Below, piece by piece: positions 35,201 through 47,121 of a DNA stretch of 64,000 nt. This stretch comes from Channa striata (taxonomy: Eukaryota; Chordata; Actinopteri; Anabantiformes; Channidae). The stretch spans positions 7,697,540 through 7,761,539 of the forward strand of contig CM065170.1 of the NCBI GenBank assembly GCA_033026295.1, given 5' to 3'. The notes below the pieces were generated by a model. That model did not search any database. It saw nothing but the letters and a program-made list of their open reading frames with translations, and was not told the origin of the DNA. Numbering within the stretch: position 1 is the stretch's first letter; every line of letters starts with the position of its first letter. Made by a program: the position numbers and the translations under genes.

Positions 35201-38200
35201 AAGATGTAATGGGCAAAAATCTCATTTTCAGTGCTGGACAACAGCTTAGCCACCTGATAAAAAGGATCAACAGTCAATATAAATTGAATCTTGCTGTAGA
35301 AAACAAAGAGTTGTAATTTATTTAACAAGCATTGTACTAAAGGGATGACAGGAGCATAGAGCAGTACCTTGGAAGGAATGATCTTCATCAACATCTCTGC
35401 ATACATCATTGCATTGTCAGCAAAAGACTTCAGTTCATTGCCCTTGATGTAGCCGAGCTCTTCTCCCATAATTCTCAGGTAGGCCATGGCCTCTGGGGAC
35501 TCTTGACTCTGCAGTTCTTTTACTAGCTTGTTGAAGTTTTGCAAAATGTCTTTCACAAGATTTTTGGAGACCTTCAGAAAGAATGTCACTCTGTTAGTTG
35601 GGGTGGTTTAAGTGGAAATGATTAAATATCTACACAAAAATAAAAGAACAAAAAAAGTACTTAAACATTTACCTCCTGTCCTTCTGGCTTCAGGGGAGCA
35701 ACCCAGTTCCTCAGAACATCTTTGATTTTTGGTGGCATCTTGTCTTCAGCCCAGTACAGGGCCTTGGACACACTGTCAGGGAAGAACCCATTTTTCCCAA
35801 ACAGAGCATCAATAGTTGGTTCAAAGCCTTTTCCTTCCATGCCAACCTGCCAATAAAATAAAACCATTAGATTAAATTCAGTTGGTTTTGCAGTTTAAGT
35901 TGGTATCTGGGCAGAAATAATTATGATAGGTGTTAATTTCAGTGGGTGGGGTTGGCCAAATTTACAAAAAAGAGTTGAGCCAAAAACTGTACAGCTCACT
36001 GTAAGTATAGTTTCCTGCTGTTCAAAATATATCTTACTGTTTCCAATAACTGTAAAAGTTTGAAACTGTAATAAATTACTAACTAATAAGGCCTACAGTA
36101 CCTCCCAAATGTCCATGTTGAAGCCAAAGGCGTTCAGAGTAGTTTCCAGCAAGACCTCCCTGGGCAACTGACTACTGGGATCAAATATGATGTTGCTCTG
36201 AAAGCCAGGATGAAGGCTGTCAGGTCCCGCACCCAGTTTGTAGTTGCGAGACTTTGTGGCATAGTTATAGTGTGTGGTGACATCAATGTCTTGAAGAGAA
36301 TCGCTTAACTTTCTGGCGAGCCTAAAACAAAATGTAAAACAATTAGCTGAATACGAAATTTGTTCAATGCAGTATTTTCTTTGAAAAATGCAAAAAAAGG
36401 TACTATCACTTAAAACATGCTTCATTCTTACTCCTGGGTCTCCGAGTAGGTGGAAGAAATTATATTGTAGATGTGTGAGGTTACAAAGGCCTTGATCTGC
36501 ATGTTCTGCTCCTGCGTGAGGAGTTTTTTCACCATCTCAATGTCGCTGTCCTGTGGATTTCTCATCAGGATTAAGTAAGCTGCCAGTCGCTTCTGTACAG
36601 CACCCTTGGGGTACTGGCTGACCCTCTGAAGATTAGAGCGAACCTAGGTAGAAAAACAACAACAGGCACTTACTTTTACTTTAATAATTACTTTATTTAA
36701 CTGGGACAGTATTTCTCGGTGACTAAAACGTTACATACCTCATCTGTCACAGTCATGCGTCTGAAAGCCTGGATGGCAGCCAGCTGCACTGACAGTGTGG
36801 TCGCAGGTTGTCTCATACACTTAATAAGAGTGGTCTTTATAGCAGGGTTAGCAGCCTCCATTGCATCTCCCATGTTACCAACAACCTGGATGGAAAAGCA
36901 CAGAAAGTTTGAAAAAAGAAAAAGGAAATTAAAGAGGGTCATAAAGTTACTTATTGAGGTGCATCAGAGCTGTGTTGGTCATTTACCCTCAAGGTCAGGA
37001 AGGTCAGCTCTTTCTCCCCAGCACAGTCTGGTCCCAGAAGTGAACTTATGAACTCAGAGACATCAGTGATCTCAGGGGTGAGTCCATTAGCCTTGTACAG
37101 TCTAGTGGCAAAGATAGACATTCAAAGTTAGGTGACCAGAAACTAGCAGTCACTGCTAAAGCATTACTGAAGAGTTTTATCTGATAAAAAATTAAAATGT
37201 GGGACAGCTTACTTCCTGACTGCGTTGCTCAGGGCATACATGATGGGTTTGCTCTGCTTGTACTGAGCCATTGCCAGAATGTCATTCACCATGAGGCTTG
37301 AGGGGTCGTGCAACAGTCCCATGGCGTAGACAGCAGCATCAACCTCGAGAGCACCTTCGTCAAAGGTCCTGAGAACCTTCAGCATGGCACTAGTGCACTC
37401 AGAGGTACCACACTGAAGCAGAGCTTGCCATGTCAGAGAGCTGGACATTTCCATCATCTCAACAACAGCAGATCCCAGGACATCATTCTTTAAACCACGC
37501 AGCTCGGACACCAGTTTGTGGAAGAGACCGGCACGCTCCTCACCCTTAGTGGTCTGTGACAGGGTGTTCAGCTGCTGCATTGTGGCAATGACAGCATCCT
37601 TGGTCTGCACAGGGGATTTGTCAGCAGCAATATCCATGGGCAAGTACATGATGTTGTCTTCATCTGTGCAGAATTATAACAAACAATAAAAAAGAAAAAT
37701 GCTAAGAATTTTGACAAATGTGATGTATTGAGCATATTTTCATATTTTGCAATGTTGTCTAAACATGAAATACTCACTGTGATCAAAAATTCTGTCATTG
37801 ATCTTGGCAGTCTCCCTCAGAGTCAGACTCTGCTTCACTGAAGTAGAAATTCCATATTCATTCCTATACAAATGGAGAATTTTAGAAAATTAGTAAGAAC
37901 AGGTCATCGTTTCATGTCATTGTCCCAGTTTAAATGTGTTAAATATTTATAGAAATGTGGACAGTTTAGGAGAATGAAATGGAAAAAAATCTGCAATGTG
38001 TGTAAATTTTTAGTAAATAGATATTCAAGCGAAATATAAAACCCTTTATACTAATAAAACCGAGTTTAAAAGTCATCCATGAGTAAAGAATTTCCAGTTA
38101 GGAAATATGAGTAGGCAGTTAGTGTTCTCCACCCACTCTAGAAATTGATCAATTAAGAAATATAAAAGACTTGAAACTCTAATTATTATTTTATTATTTA

Positions 38201-40248
38201 ACTTTAACTCTTTAACTTTAGGTACTTTATTCTTAAAAAACTTACTGGTGGGAGAGGGGCAAGAAGATGTGTTTCTCTGAGCAGATTCCACTGGTCATGT
38301 GCTTTTTCTGATTGTCAAACTTGTAGTTGCAGGTCTGTGTGCTGCTGATCATCTTGGAAAGAGGATTTTTCTAATGGTAGGAAGACATAATAAGCGTTTT
38401 GTCAAATAATGAGAACAAACAGTTGCAAATAGTCCATTTCAAGATGTAGGTGTTGCTGTATCTCATACCATGCCAGAGATGAGGGCCAGGGGACTTGTAG
38501 CCTGCCAGTGGGGAGTGAACCAACTGCATTTAGAAAGATCCCTGGTGAAAGTCACATCAGTTGGCTCTCTGGAGTTGATGGTGAAGTTGGTGGAGCAGAC
38601 TCCATGCACAGTGGGCTGAAATTGACGAGAGTGCAACATTAATACTGAGGCACTGGGGGGAAATTAAACACAGCTGTAAACTCTGATGTGTTTTTTTGTT
38701 GTTGTTATTTAGCAAGCTCCAGGAATCTGTCAATTTACCCGAAAGATTACCCTCCATCATGAGAGCAGGTGATATCAATAGTGAGATAAACTTATCTAGG
38801 ACTTTGACCTGCTGTTGAAGATGGTCATGATGAGAACATGATGTTACTGGAGTGGATTTGTCACCTTTGACTGGGGCAGCTTATCTATTCATTGTGCAAC
38901 TTGTTTATCTTGCATGACTCTTCTCCGAAAGGAAAGTCAAGTTCTACTTTGTAACTCTGGTCATAATTAATTGGTAACTATGTATAAAATAATAATAATA
39001 ATGCAATAAACAGAAGGGGAGGTACCATTTGTTTGTTCATGTCCTCCTCCACCACAGGCACCATGAGAGCAGAGAAAATTCCTCGCTTGACGTTGAGGAT
39101 GTTGACGGGCTCATCTTCCTCGGGGTAGAGTTTGACACTAGTCTGCCCTTCAACTGTGATCTTCAAGGGGTTCCTGTTGATGCGGGCAGAAAATTATTTA
39201 TTGCCTGCCACTCAACATAATGCTGTTAAACTAATAATTTGAGTAAAAAAACAAGCTGAGGAACTGACTTGGCCATGGCAGCTTTGAAAGCATCAGCTCC
39301 AGCAGCAGGTTGATACACTGGGTTCCCCTCTGCATCCACATCAGAAACCTCGCTCACAGAGCACTCTGTTGTCCGGAGGATGAAGCTACAGGTCTGGGGC
39401 ACATCAACCTCAACCTTGGCAGCAGATTAAACAATATCTTTTAATACTACTGCTTCCTATTCAGGGTCACAAGACTGCTGTGTTTGCTATATCGATTGTT
39501 GCTGTGAAACATACTTTGCAGGTGACTTTGGGGCCGCTTTTATTGTTGGTAGCTCCATTCACACCATTAAGGGTCTCAGCTTCATAGTTATACACAAACC
39601 GTCTGAAGTTCTTGAATCTTTTGGCCACTAAAATGTTTGAAACATCTGTCAGAGCACTGCACTGTAACTGTTTGAAAAACTAATCTGCACAATAAGTAAA
39701 ACAAAATTATCGATAGACTTTTAAGTACCATACTTTAAATGGAATATAAAACTCATAAACAATATTAGAAAGACCACAACATTGGCAACAAGCAAGCAAC
39801 TCACAAAAACAAGATTGTGATTGTTCAACACTTCCAACATCTTGCTCTGCAAAAGATGAAAAACACATGTGTGACAATTCCAAAGACTACAACCTACTCT
39901 AAACTTTACTTTACTAGATATTTACACTAAGTGTAAATTTTATACTATGTTTACAGTTTTGTGTCATTTAAAAACTATATTCTATCTAAATAGCATCACC
40001 AATGTCTCAACAGAGAATAAAATTAATGCATCAGTACTAAAGTTGCTATTACATTTTACAGCAGGAAATTATCAGCTTTAAAACCACCACGTAATAAACA
40101 TCAACTAACCTTTTACACAAATAAATTTACCCTTAAAATTTAAAATTAAGTCATTTAATTATGCCTGTTTCAATATTAAACTGTAATACTTACGGGCCAG
40201 AGTGTATGTGCCCAGCAACAGCAAAAGGCAGAGCTTGACACCCCCCAT
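26210..40248 (-). CDS. apob: apolipoprotein B, tandem copy A, with a frameshift
   Basis: Structural protein of very-low-density lipoproteins, secreted by liver, gut and yolk layer. The 26 exons are 40194-40248, 39805-39846, 39515-39627, 39269-39414, 39026-39173, 38469-38615, 38246-38370, 37778-37863, 37213-37663, 36987-37101, 36739-36885, 36432-36643, 36102-36321, 35673-35846, 35368-35571, 35089-35253, 34695-34900, 34373-34543, 33901-34031, 33591-33792, 33278-33450, 32988-33163, 32786-32901, 32255-32628, 27424-32119 and 26210-27328. Signal peptide [18 protein letters not shown]; vitellogenin-like lipid-transfer domain in about the first 600 residues; then beta-sheet belts and an amphipathic helical region; the giant exon corresponds to human exon 26. 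Phases close through exon 24. Inside the giant exon the frame ends at TAA (28251-28253), giving 2655 residues, yet the homologous sequence ([10 protein letters not shown] onward) continues in another frame for about 650 codons. One missing base near 28260 explains this. Assembly error, recent mutation or a real truncation are all possible. Confidence 0.88.
28254..28266 (-). other. frameshift site in apob copy A
   Basis: The upstream frame stays open to TAA (28251-28253). The downstream frame is open only after a TGA at 28267-28269. The shift must therefore fall in this 13-base window. Total exon length is 9914, one base short of a multiple of three, so a single-base loss (or equivalent) accounts for it. 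Confidence 0.85.
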
Positions 40249-40332
40249 GATGGGCTTAGTAAAGCTCCAAGAAGCCTTAAGGAGAGTCCTCCTCTTTCTG
40301 TGAAGACTAGTCCTTGCGCTTTGCTCTTTTAG

Positions 40333-40340
40333 CTTTTATA
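40333..40340 (-). promoter_or_regulatory. apob copy A TATA box
   Basis: TATAAAAG on the minus strand, 85 bases upstream of the start codon. Copy B has the identical octamer at nearly the same distance (58142-58149). Confidence 0.65.
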
Positions 40341-40420
40341 GGTCTCAGTGTTGAAGTATGTGATTACTAGCACTTACGAATGTGTTGCCCCGGTTCCAAA
40401 GTCTGAGCAGTCCTTGTGGC

Positions 40421-40433
40421 AGGCCAAAGGTAA
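40421..40433 (+). promoter_or_regulatory. DR1-like nuclear receptor site upstream of apob copy A
   Basis: AGGCCAAAGGTAA is two AGGTCA-like half-sites spaced by one base, the pattern bound by HNF4 and RXR heterodimers. A CCAAAGTCTG word, also HNF4-like, lies 24 bases nearer the TATA box. HNF4 drives APOB in mammalian liver; binding here is inferred. Confidence 0.35.
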
Positions 40434-40449
40434 AACCGTTTCACAAACT

Positions 40450-43400
40450 AAGACTGTCTGTCAGCATTGGGTGTGGGTGGTCTGTGATTACGTTAAATGG
40501 CTTCTTCAGCTCTTGTGTTATTATTTGGGGTTCGCTTCCTGAGACATTGTGCTGATCCTGATTCCAAATTAGATAGAAAAATGCACATATTGATGTTTGT
40601 CAGGAAAAAAGTCACAGAGATGTTTATCTCAGAAAAACATCTTGTAATCAGACTAAAGTCATATAATAGCTAATATATCCTCAATCAGTAACTTTGATTG
40701 CTTGTTTGTAATGCTTAAAGAGCTCACACTAATTTAAGTTTCACTAATGCAAGAGGTCTGTTGAACTAAACTTTTTTTTTAAATATTTGTATGTCATTTC
40801 ATTGATTTTAATAATTTGTGTCATCTCATTTTATTCTAAATTCTGTGTGTGTTGTTGGCCATGTCAGAGTGATTTCATGCTGAGACTGTTTAGCCAGTTT
40901 AGAGAAACTTAAGGTTAAGGGATGTTTAAAGAATTAAACCATTCAAACAAAAGGATCCTAATAAAAAAATATTAGCACGAAGCGACCCTATAGTGTCCAT
41001 GTAAAGGCCTTTTACAGAAAGTTGAGCAAACCTTTGCCCTGGGATTGTTGAACAACATGAATCATATTGACGCAGAACTGAAACCTGAGTTACCTGCTTC
41101 CTTGTTATGTACTGCTTTGTGAACACATTAGAAATTGTCGTAAAGCATTAGCTCTTCTATAACATGCACACACTGAATTTTGTGGCTGTTTTATGTCATA
41201 CTGATTAATAGATTTGGATTGTTGTGTAATATTGAGTACCATATTTTATTATAGCATAAGAACCATAGGTCTAACCGATTAGATAACAGTAATAATTTCT
41301 GCCTTCCATCTAGGTGTGCATGTTCCTTAGCCATGGTATAGTGAGATGTCTAATTGGCATGGAAAAGATTCATCATTAATGTATTTGTTAGACCTGAGTT
41401 TTTCTTGTTATGACAAGACAAGATGTCTCCCATATAGGAAGGCTTATTTCAGAAAATGCGCTGAACATTGATGCAGTGCTAGAAAATTACTAATGTGAAT
41501 TATTGTACATAAGAATTTCCATTACACTAGATTATCTGTAGTGCACAAAGTTTGAGAAAAAAAAACTTTATGACACTATTATTAAACACTATTATTTACT
41601 ATTACATGATACTATCTGATAGCAGTAGCATATAATAGTAAATATAGTTTTTCTTTAAAATAATGTAAAAATAACATCTTTTAATGCTTTACAGTGCCTT
41701 TCACTGCATCTTAAAAAACTTCAATTTAGTCATAGTGTTAATGATGAGAAAGCAAATCTTTTCTTAATAAAACATGGGCACTTAGCACATCACCTTCAAT
41801 TTGCCTCATTCCCATAATTCTGATGCCATGTTTCCCACTACAACAAAGCCACCTCTTAAGCAATGATCTTTTGCCAAGTTGAGATGCAGCCATATTTATA
41901 ATTGATGAACAATCGATGCAAATAGGTTTATTTAAACAAGCCTCTAATGAGTAGATCACCTGAGTGAATGCTCCTCAGTGGGATGGATAAAGGACTTCTG
42001 ACCTTTTGAACAAAGGAGGAAATGAGGTGAAATTCTAGAAGTGCAAAATCCTACAGATTATTTTTAGTATCTAGATAAAACTTTTTGTGCTTCTCCCCAG
42101 ATACTGTCACAGTTTACTTAATATGAAATATCTGAAGTTTTACATGTGGTAACACTATGATTTTGTGAATACCCTTTTGAGTTGAGCATTTATAGAAAAT
42201 AATGATAACAGTTTTCATCCGACAGTACAGATTCGGTGACATGTGCAATTTTTTAAAATTAGACGGTATGTTGTTCACCTTTGTTGATTAAAACAATGGC
42301 GTATCAGCAGTGGCTGACCTTTCACCCAGTAAAGCAAGTCTGTGAAAGGTGTTTGATCAGGATTACAACAGAACTAAGGCAGCAGAAGATCTTTCCTTCT
42401 GTGGGGTTGCTGGGATGTACTCAAGCATTTTCCACTTACCAGGCACACGGTTGACATCAGGAGGAGGGTCACGACATTTGAAACAATCATGGGTCAAAGA
42501 CATACTTAAACACCAAGGCACAAACCAAAACTACAAACGCAGAAAGAGAAATACAGTATTTGCAACTGCATTTTACACCTTGTCTACATTAAATTGAGCA
42601 CATGGATCAGTAAACTGTTAGGATAGCAGTGAGAACTCATTAAATCAATCTGGTTCAATAGGTTACACGTGGTGCGACTGTATGACTCCGACAATCCTAA
42701 AACTAATTTGGCTGTATTATTTCTGACTTTTGGAACAGATAAATAAAAAATAACAAACTGATAATGAGGAAATTTTAGGAACACTGCTCATGATATAATA
42801 AGTGACATTAGGGAATTTAATAAAATAACATTTACATAAATAAAACCTGTAAGAATGAGTTTAGGGTGAGTTTTTGAAGGTAGATCTGATTTGCCGGATA
42901 ATATTTAGTAACTTGCTTGCAACTCAGACAAGATCAAAAGCATTAGTCATATTTTCAAATCGCTAGCTACAAATATTTGATAACAAACAACAATGAACAC
43001 ATGACTCATAATGATTTACTATATTACACTCGAGATTTGGATCGGAAGTTTAAACTGATCAAAGCATGGCTGTTATTTTTCAAAAAGTTTATTAAAAGGT
43101 AAGTAAAACTTAAACAGCATTTATATCTGATTTTGAAAAGAAAAGGCTTAGCTGTAAGTTACAGTAACAACAGGGGAAAGTACCTTAACTCCATTTAATT
43201 AATATAATGCTAAAAACATAATTACCAAATTAACCAAATTAGCCAGCCAGCAAGCTAACTCACCTGCTAATGTCCACTCGTGTTGCTTTTGTTTGTCAGA
43301 CTGTTTGTTCAGTAATAAAAGTTTTCAATCATCTAAATGTATTAATTTGGAGCCAAGGTTACAGTATTTGAACATTTAGCCAGTGTTTTTATCTAAAAGA

Positions 43401-46400
43401 CTATTTTCCTATCCTTACATTAGCATCGTAGCAAGAGAACATATTGGGCCTAGAAACTTTAGAAAGTTTTCCTCACCCACTCATGCAATGTAGGACTAAA
43501 AAAACAAATAATATTCAGTGATCAAATGTCATCTTAATTTAAAATAATGACAAGTAGTTACATGTGTGCATTTGAAAAATATAATATAATGGAATATAAT
43601 ATAACCTCAGGAACTACATCCACAACTTCTGCAGTCAATTCTTCGAAAGTTTCTGGACTGTCAGATTCTTAAAAGTTAGTATTTTTGTGTGATGTGGTTA
43701 TAGTTTAAATTATGTGCAATTATTACAGTTAACAGAGAGTCGAAAAAAGAAACGTTTGGTTTGATTACAGCATTTTCAGAAGCTTTTTGTTACCAGCCCC
43801 AACTGAACCTCCTGGAAGAGACGTTTGACTTTGCTGCTCACCTGGCCTGAATCGGCTTGTTTGGCGGATAATATGGCGAGTTATGAAAAGGGCGGAGTGG
43901 CCTCACACTGAAGAAGCTGCTCGGGTAAGTAGTGAAACATTTCCAACTAAGAGAAAGCAGGTGTAGGTGGGAGAAATATTTGCATGAAAAAGTATTTATT
44001 TGAAAGCCAGCATAATCAATACCACGTCTTTGAGACTGGTAAATTGAATACAGTCATTATTAATGAATGAAGATGACTTATAGGCCATTACACAACCACA
44101 TTAGAGCTTATAATGCTCAACAATAGAACAGATCTGAATATTGTGATGTCCTGTCTGCCTCTGTCCTTCACTTTTGCCAGACTATTGTAGTAAAAATATT
44201 TAGATCTTAATCTCTGATTGTTTTCCAGTTGTGAGTCTGAGTTACTCTCATGATAAACTATGCTATTGATTGTGTATCTTTGCAATATTATCTAAAGATT
44301 ATAGTTTTCAAAGTGTGAGGAGTGATTGGCAGGCATTTTGTGCACATAATCTATAAATGTACGTGTGTTAAGAATACACATACACAAGGACTCACTTGCT
44401 ATGAACTGCACAATGTATAATAAACTAATAGTAGTCTGACCAGCTCTCAGTGTTGAGCTGCTATATTTCATTATACATGTCAGAGCTAACTTGTTTACAT
44501 GTTTTTTTATTTTTTAACTTAACATTTCATAAGAGAAGCTGGCAGTTGCCGTGGAAATTCGGTAATACCACAGCTTGGATAAAGTGTAAGGGGAAGCTTT
44601 ATTCCAAGGCACATTTTATTACTCTGTAGCTTAGGAACAGAGGGCAGCACTGTGAAAATGCTGCCCTACTTCTGTCTCTCTGTATCTTCCAGTATCTTCT
44701 AGAAGTGCGTGATAACATGTTCCAGTCCTGTTCAGACAACAAAGTAATGAATCAAAGGTTTCAGTTTCAGACATTGTTCCTTAAGGGCTCATGCAGGAAT
44801 ACAGTTGAACTTTATCTGCTTAGATCATGTTGTAGAAGGTAGAAACTTGCAGCTAATTTTTAAGTTTACCGTCGGTCAGACTCAGAGCCACATGTCTAAA
44901 AGTAACAACGTCAAATTAGTGCTGGTTGCACTAATTGTTAAATACATTGTTTAATTTGATTCTTGTCTGAATACATTTTTACAATGAAGTGAAAGTTCCA
45001 TAAGCCCACAAACGCCCAATTTGTAAAAACACAGGGTGAAATAAACTTGCGAAATTCTGGATAAGTTTGCTCTCCTAAGTTATTCGGCATTGTGGTCCCA
45101 TAATATTTTTGTCTCATAAATTAGTTCAAAATATCCATAAGACAATAGGTATATTAGGTTAGGTTTCAAAACAGACATTGTTCCAGTGACTCCCCCTGGT
45201 TTCTATATGGCATTGCATGTTCTCATCTGTAGTCTTGTTCTTTTTTCCACAGACAAAAACTGTTGTTATTGCAGAGCGTACAAATACTTTGCAGTCTGCA
45301 TTTCTGCGTTGATTGTTTTATTGGAACATGGAATGGACATGAAACTGCATTGATTGACAACACACTTACATTTGTCAAAGGAAGCAGCTCTAATATATAT
45401 TACAAACAGACATTTTACTAGGAGTGGTTCTTAAATTTTATTGATACAGATTTTGATTGTGACTGTCACTTTATAATACAGCCCGTGACTCACAGGGTAA
45501 GTAAAGCGCACTTACTGGGTAATTATTAGTAACAACAGTGTGCCTCCATACTACCTAAGACTACATATATGTTGTTACTTGATAACAATAAGCAACTTTG
45601 GGGAGTTATGGGGTAAGATAAGATAAGAATAAGAAAAATGCATGTTTTAGTTAAGAGGAACTTATTATATATTTCTTACAATAGTTGCAAAAAACAACAG
45701 TACATTACAGTCATTTATTATACTTACAGGTAAGAAGAGGTTACCTAAGAGGCCCCACTTTAAATTAAAACCGTCAAAGAGATTTAGATGTAGTACTTGG
45801 AAAAATAATCATCATATTTTTATTTATATTGCTTCAAATCTTGGAAAACCAATTTAAATCAGTTGAGTATTCTAACAACCCATTTATAACATATACAAAC
45901 ATTCAAGTGTTGGGTTTTCAGGTTTTAGTATTCAAAAAATAAAAACTTTTGCTATGCAGCTTAATAAGCAGAACTGAAAAAGAATAACAAAAAAATGCTT
46001 GGTAAAACTGCGTGTCTGTGATTGACACTATGAGCAATTATATACCTGTCATGTAGCATTTGATAAGTTCCCCTTAACTTGGACTCAAGTTTTTCCCCAA
46101 ATGCATTTAAATTACTATTAATATTAATGATAATAATCATCATCATCACTAACATCATCATTCATTTCTCTGTATGTAGTAAAAAAAGTTTTGTGTTCAG
46201 TCATGGCATGCCATCAAACACTGAGACGTATTCTATATTAGGAGCCACCTAATTGCATTGTAACTAAACCAAGGATATTGCAGTGTGTTCTAATATTGGT
46301 GAACTGTTAAACATCACTGACAGTTATACATTTTTTGGTTTTCCAGTTAAACTTTAGTTAAATACATTAAATACATGTTATTCACTGATCATAACACATT

Positions 46401-46900
46401 GAACCTCCTTCTGGTATATGAACTTTCACTGCTATGTCTCAAACATTATGGGCTTTATTAAAATAAATCAACACAAATTGTCCTTTTAATAACCAGAAAC
46501 CAAGACTTATATGTGAGGCTATGAACCATGCATTACATAATCAATACTGCTAAAGTGCTTGCTCAGAAATCGAGGGGTTGTCTCTCCTGGCCATTGATAA
46601 GTGGACTGAACCTGAAAAAGTTATCAAGCTTCTTGTCAAAAGAGCACTGGAGTGCAGTCTGTCTGCTGTGTAGGCATAATTGTATGTGCATTAAATTGTA
46701 TATCAAGTTCTCTAAACTGATTCAGTTTCATTCATATCATAACATAGGGCCATACCAAAAGCATAGCGGAATGTGGAAACAGGAAATTCTTTGTTCTACT
46801 CTTTTTTTGCCATTTTAAAAATAAGGGTGACTAAATAATGACTTAATTTAAGAGATACAGGCATTGAATTCATAAAATGTCACAAAGAAGGAAATCACAA
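40450..46900. other. spacer between apob copies, no gene seen
   Basis: AT-rich 6.4 kb with short unlinked ORFs only. The one distinctive piece is a GC-richer patch at about 43790-43950 described separately. I see no apoB-like remnant, tRNA or additional gene. Confidence 0.5.
43790..43950. mobile_element. possible retroelement-derived fragment
   Basis: A GC-richer island containing CACTGAAGAAGCTGCTCGGG closely followed by AGTAGTGAAACATTTCC. Phrases of the form CTGAAGAAGCTnCTnGGnnGAGnnGnGAAACGTnT recur in fish repetitive DNA, so this may be a decayed copy. No termini, poly(A) tail or ORF is visible. Confidence 0.25.
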
Positions 46901-46923
46901 ATTTACAGAATGCGTTAATATAT

Positions 46924-46929
46924 TTTATT
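46924..46929 (-). terminator. apob copy B polyadenylation signal
   Basis: AATAAA on the minus strand, about 195 bases beyond the copy B stop codon. Confidence 0.5.
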
Positions 46930-47121
46930 AATGCGTTTTGACTCTGTGTGAGTAGGTGGATTTCTGTAAAACGTGAAAGAATTTATACATTTGTATATTT
47001 TTTGCAGAAAAATAAATCTACAATAAAATTATACATGTATTTTGTAAAAACTGATTGTTATAAATACAGTAAAATGTCCATCAATTTTTCAAATATGTGT
47101 TTAAACGGATGGTAGTGTTTC

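Noticed and set aside
42349..42597. 82-codon plus-strand ORF between the apob copies
   Set aside because: No homology or splice partners and composition typical of the surrounding non-coding DNA.
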